NCBI GenBank assembly: GCA_016867415.1 | Contig: VGJO01000004.1 | Location: 1-34,927 of the forward strand | Direction of reading: 5' to 3' | DNA from: Candidatus Harrisonbacteria bacterium | GTDB taxonomy: Bacteria > Patescibacteriota > Minisyncoccia > UBA6257 > UBA11618 | DNA length: 34,927 nucleotides | Shown: one piece after another, positions 33,135-34,927 of the stretch | Layout: the number at the start of each line of letters is the position of its first letter | Numbering within the stretch: the stretch's first letter is position 1 | Notes under the pieces: model-generated | What the model was told of the DNA's origin: nothing | Database searches by the model: none | Seen by the model: only the letters and a program-made list of their open reading frames with translations | Translations under genes and position numbers: made by a program

Positions 33135-33207
33135 CAGAGTGTAGCTCAACTTGGTAGAGCGCCAGCTTTGGGAGCTGGATATATCGGTTCAAATCCGATT
33201 ACTCTGA
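33135..33207 (+). tRNA. tRNA-Pro (anticodon TGG)
   Basis: Acceptor CAGAGTG/TACTCTG with the C1-G72 pair typical of proline tRNAs, D-arm GCTC/GAGC, anticodon stem CCAGC/GCTGG with loop TTTGGGA, T-arm ATCGG/CCGAT, and discriminator A. CCA is not encoded. Confidence 0.95.
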
Positions 33208-33213
33208 TTCTAT

Positions 33214-33284
33214 CCCGGTAGTAGCGTATCGTTGCGCACCCTCTAGTCAGAGGGAAGAATTGAGGTGACGCTCAGTCTACCGGG
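33214..33284 (+). other. Structured spacer between two tRNA-Pro genes
   Basis: Nested complementary segments: CCCGGTAG/CTACCGGG (33214-33221, 33277-33284), AGCGT/ACGCT (33223-33227, 33268-33272) and CCCTC/GAGGG (33239-33254). This makes a roughly 71-nt extended stem-loop inside the tRNA transcript. It may be a processing spacer, a small RNA or a palindromic element. No T-run follows. Confidence 0.5.
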
Positions 33285-33297
33285 GCCCTTCTCCTTT

Positions 33298-33370
33298 CAC
33301 TGTGTAGCTCAACTTGGTAGAGCGCGAGCTTCGGGAGCTCGATATACCGGTTCAAATCCGGTCACGGTGA
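33298..33370 (+). tRNA. tRNA-Pro (anticodon CGG)
   Basis: Acceptor CACTGTG/CACGGTG (C1-G72), D-arm identical to the first tRNA-Pro, anticodon stem CGAGC/GCTCG with loop TTCGGGA, T-arm ACCGG/CCGGT, and discriminator A. CCA is not encoded. A hairpin GTTTCCAAA/TTTGGAAAC follows at 33373-33395. Confidence 0.95.
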
Positions 33371-33402
33371 CTGTTTCCAAAATTTCTTTGGAAACAAATT
33401 AA

Positions 33403-33428
33403 CAGAGTGTAGCTCAACTTGGTAGAGC
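33403..33428 (+). pseudogene. 5' third of a tRNA-Pro gene, truncated
   Basis: These 26 bases are identical to the first 26 of the tRNA-Pro (TGG) gene at 33135 (acceptor strand, D-arm). The following bases give no anticodon arm, T-arm or acceptor 3' strand, so the tRNA is incomplete. The break marks the edge of a region with different gene content. Confidence 0.7.
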
Positions 33429-33523
33429 AGCGGCAGGGAATATTGTGCCGTCAACAACTAAATATTGTTAATGTATTTAATAGTGGCAGATGAAAAACAG
33501 CTCTTTTTTCAAAGGATGTTGCC

Positions 33524-33733
33524 ATGAAGCGAGTGCGTAATCACAAGCAACGAAATGCGGTCCGCAAGATGTATCGTAGTCATCGTGCGGCACAGAAAAA
33601 GCAAGTGCAGTTGATTCGTGAATTTGCCGAGAAAGAGTTTTGGCTTGATGATGAGGATTGGAATGCACGGGTTGAAGCCTGTATTATTCCGGAACTTCAG
33701 CAAGACGCCGAAACCGAAGACCGTTCCTTGTAG
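33524..33733 (+). CDS. Hypothetical small basic protein, 69 residues
   Basis: The Arg/Lys-rich N-terminal half (MKRVRNHKQRNAVRKMYRSH) suggests nucleic-acid binding. The C-terminal half is acidic, with WLDDEDWNARVEACIIPELQ. No family was recognised. It has an AAGGA Shine-Dalgarno 7 nt before the ATG, rare in this window, and its stop lies in the loop of a strong terminator, so it is a compact single-gene unit. It sits just beyond the truncated tRNA-Pro and may belong to an acquired segment. Confidence 0.55.
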   Translation: MKRVRNHKQRNAVRKMYRSHRAAQKKQVQLIREFAEKEFWLDDEDWNARVEACIIPELQQDAETEDRSL

Positions 33734-33747
33734 GAACGGTTTTTTAT
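33721..33747 (+). terminator. Intrinsic terminator of the 69-residue gene
   Basis: CCGTTCC-TTGTA-GGAACGG followed by TTTTTTATTTTTT. Confidence 0.9.
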
Positions 33748-33754
33748 TTTTTGC

Positions 33755-33760
33755 TATACT
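33755..33760 (+). promoter_or_regulatory. Extended -10 promoter of the broken secreted-protein gene
   Basis: TGC-TATACT (TG at 33752-33753). The predicted start at 33767 is 2 nt before the ATG at 33769. Confidence 0.5.
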
Positions 33761-33768
33761 TTATATAT

Positions 33769-34673
33769 ATGAAATATGCCTTTTAGGGACAACGGTATTT
33801 TTTCTTATTGTGTCGGCTGCACATTCCTCTATTCCTGAAATAATTCTTTTAAATAAATTAAAGGCGGATATTGCCGATGCTCAAAGGACAGTATTTCGCG
33901 CATCACAATTTCCTGAAAAAAGGGATTTATTGCGGGATTTGAATTCTATATAAAAACAATTTGTAAGTCCGACTGAGGGCATAAAAAAGGCATTAGCAAT
34001 TTTAGAGGATATTTCTAAAATGACACCATTCGAACAAGGTGCAGCTATACAAAAAGCAGTTAATGAAACTCTTGAGGCATATAAAAAAAGAGTCGCTGAA
34101 AGCGATAAAATAAAAGCAAATATAGATAAGACACCAACCTATGTTAGTGCATATCCTAAAAAGTTTGGAAAATTAGAAAAGGTACATGAGGATCTTGCTA
34201 GTTTATCTGCAGAATCAGGTGTTTTAGATGATGCGCGTCGTAATGGTGTTCCGTCTGCAATGGATGCTGCTTATTCACAGGCAGGTAGACTTGTAAAGCT
34301 AGGAGCGGATGGACTTGCTGAATTAAAGCGCAGGCCAGAATTTCTTCGTCTTAAGCCGGTACCTCCTTTTCTCCTCCCAACAAACACTCAAAAACCTGAT
34401 CCTAGCTCTAAGCCTCCGAATCCAGGAGAATTGCCTATTAAATTTCCTCAACGGGAAGGAGGGGCTAGTATACAAGGTCCCCACTTCATCACTTTTGATG
34501 ATTTCGGTCGCGCCTCCTCTTTCCCTCTCACACTGGACGTCGATGCAGCTCCTAAGCAACCACCTGACTCCCCCCCTTTGTCCACCTTCCCTACCGCTGC
34601 CAAAAACCCGTGTTTTAAAGAAGCTCCCCCTCTGGTAAATCCTGGAGAATTTAAAATAAAAGAAATAAAATGA
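33769..34673 (+). pseudogene. Interrupted gene for a secreted, proline-rich protein
   Basis: ATG at 33769 reads MKYAF and then TAG. One extra T in the following TTTT run would join it to LGTTVFFLIVSAAHS, completing a signal peptide. That second frame continues (IPEIILLNKLKADIADAQ) to TAA at 33951-33953. It then resumes in the same frame (KQFVSPTEGIKKALAILEDI) and runs without further stops to 34673. The downstream part is helical and charged (to about 34330), then proline-rich. Two lesions split one coding region of about 300 codons. No family was recognised. Low-coverage sequencing errors are an alternative to real decay. Confidence 0.6.
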
Positions 34674-34817
34674 CGTAGGGTCAGAAAGAAATAAACCAAA
34701 ATAATCATTAAAAAAAGAAGGCGAGGTGGTGGAGCCGCTCATTTTTTCCATCCACTTAATCCGAGCTCGCCAAGCGAAGTAAGGAAATTCTATAAGATAT
34801 GAGCTTTTAAAATAACT

Positions 34818-34927
34818 ATGAGTACGCCTTGGCATACAAAATCATCATTAGCCGTCATTAAAGAACTGCGTTCCAGCGAGCGCGGTTTGAGCAATACAGA
34901 GGTAACTCTCCGGCTGAAACAATACGG
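34818..34927 (+). CDS. Cation-transporting P-type ATPase, N-terminal fragment (runs off window)
   Basis: The last 36 codons read MSTPWHTKSSLAVIKELRSS then GLSNTEVTLRLKQYG. This is the Cation_ATPase_N domain pattern: an N-terminal helix, then GLSxxEVxxRLxxYG, which precedes the first membrane helices in calcium- and other cation-pumping P2-type ATPases. The catalytic DKTGT is outside the window. The preceding 140 bp hold no other gene. Confidence 0.75.
   Translation, partial: MSTPWHTKSSLAVIKELRSSERGLSNTEVTLRLKQY

Noticed and set aside
33403-33460. A functional third proline tRNA (GGG)
   Set aside because: After the D-arm the sequence gives only CGGCA/TGCCG around a 10-nt loop, with no T-arm and no acceptor 3' strand.
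34323-34835. 170-codon minus-strand ORF at the right end
   Set aside because: It overlaps the plus-strand proline-rich coding region and the P-type ATPase start, and has no recognisable features.

Overview
The window looks like part of a Candidate Phyla Radiation genome, most likely Parcubacteria (Patescibacteria). The reasons are a very short EF-Ts, a free-standing MetRS-type tRNA-binding domain, tRNA genes without an encoded CCA, a type IV pilus locus with PilMNO but no visible secretin, many short palindromic intergenic repeats, and almost no Shine-Dalgarno sequences. TGA ends queA, so the code is the standard bacterial one. This placement is inference; no 16S gene is present. || Layout. 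1-2.6 kb: a truncated reverse transcriptase remnant, then minus-strand mpg, a small membrane protein, tsf and rpsB. 2.66-3.74 kb: a divergent pilin-like protein with a fibre-like C-terminus. 3.8-7.8 kb (minus): a broken VTT/DedA-type membrane protein, a TraB/TIKI-like protein, a truncated YqfO/NIF3-type domain and secA. 7.95-10.2 kb: hpf, two candidate structured RNAs, murB and tRNA-Asp. 10.26-13.5 kb: a DUF2585 pseudogene, an unknown membrane protein, gatA, gatC and the MetRS-type domain. 13.7-18.2 kb: ligA and a four-gene minor-pseudopilin operon. 18.2-20.2 kb (plus): cysS and an unknown gene. 20.2-28.9 kb (minus): YgjP-like peptidase, prepilin peptidase, major pilin, pilC, pilT, pilB, a small membrane protein, pilO, pilN and pilM. 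28.98-32.6 kb: comF, a GNAT-like gene, tgt and queA. 32.66-33.43 kb: tRNA-Ser, two tRNA-Pro genes and two tRNA remnants. 33.5-34.9 kb: accessory genes and the start of a cation P-type ATPase. || How it works together. The pilus genes supply a nearly complete type IV pilus: assembly and retraction ATPases (PilB, PilT), platform (PilC), alignment proteins (PilM, PilN, PilO), prepilin peptidase, one major pilin and five pilin-like proteins. With ComF, DNA uptake is a reasonable guess for its role. The housekeeping genes cover translation (S2, EF-Ts, GatCA, CysRS, queuosine modification, HPF), secretion (SecA), cell wall (MurB) and DNA repair (LigA, Mpg). || Most notable. (1) Extended -10 promoters sit 0-5 nt upstream of start codons for about ten genes, implying leaderless transcription. 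(2) A roughly 100-120 bp hairpin element occurs four times, and two copies encode the leader regions of pseudopilins. (3) Two candidate structured RNAs each have their own promoter and terminator. (4) At least five genes are decayed or truncated, which is many for a streamlined genome and may partly reflect assembly errors.
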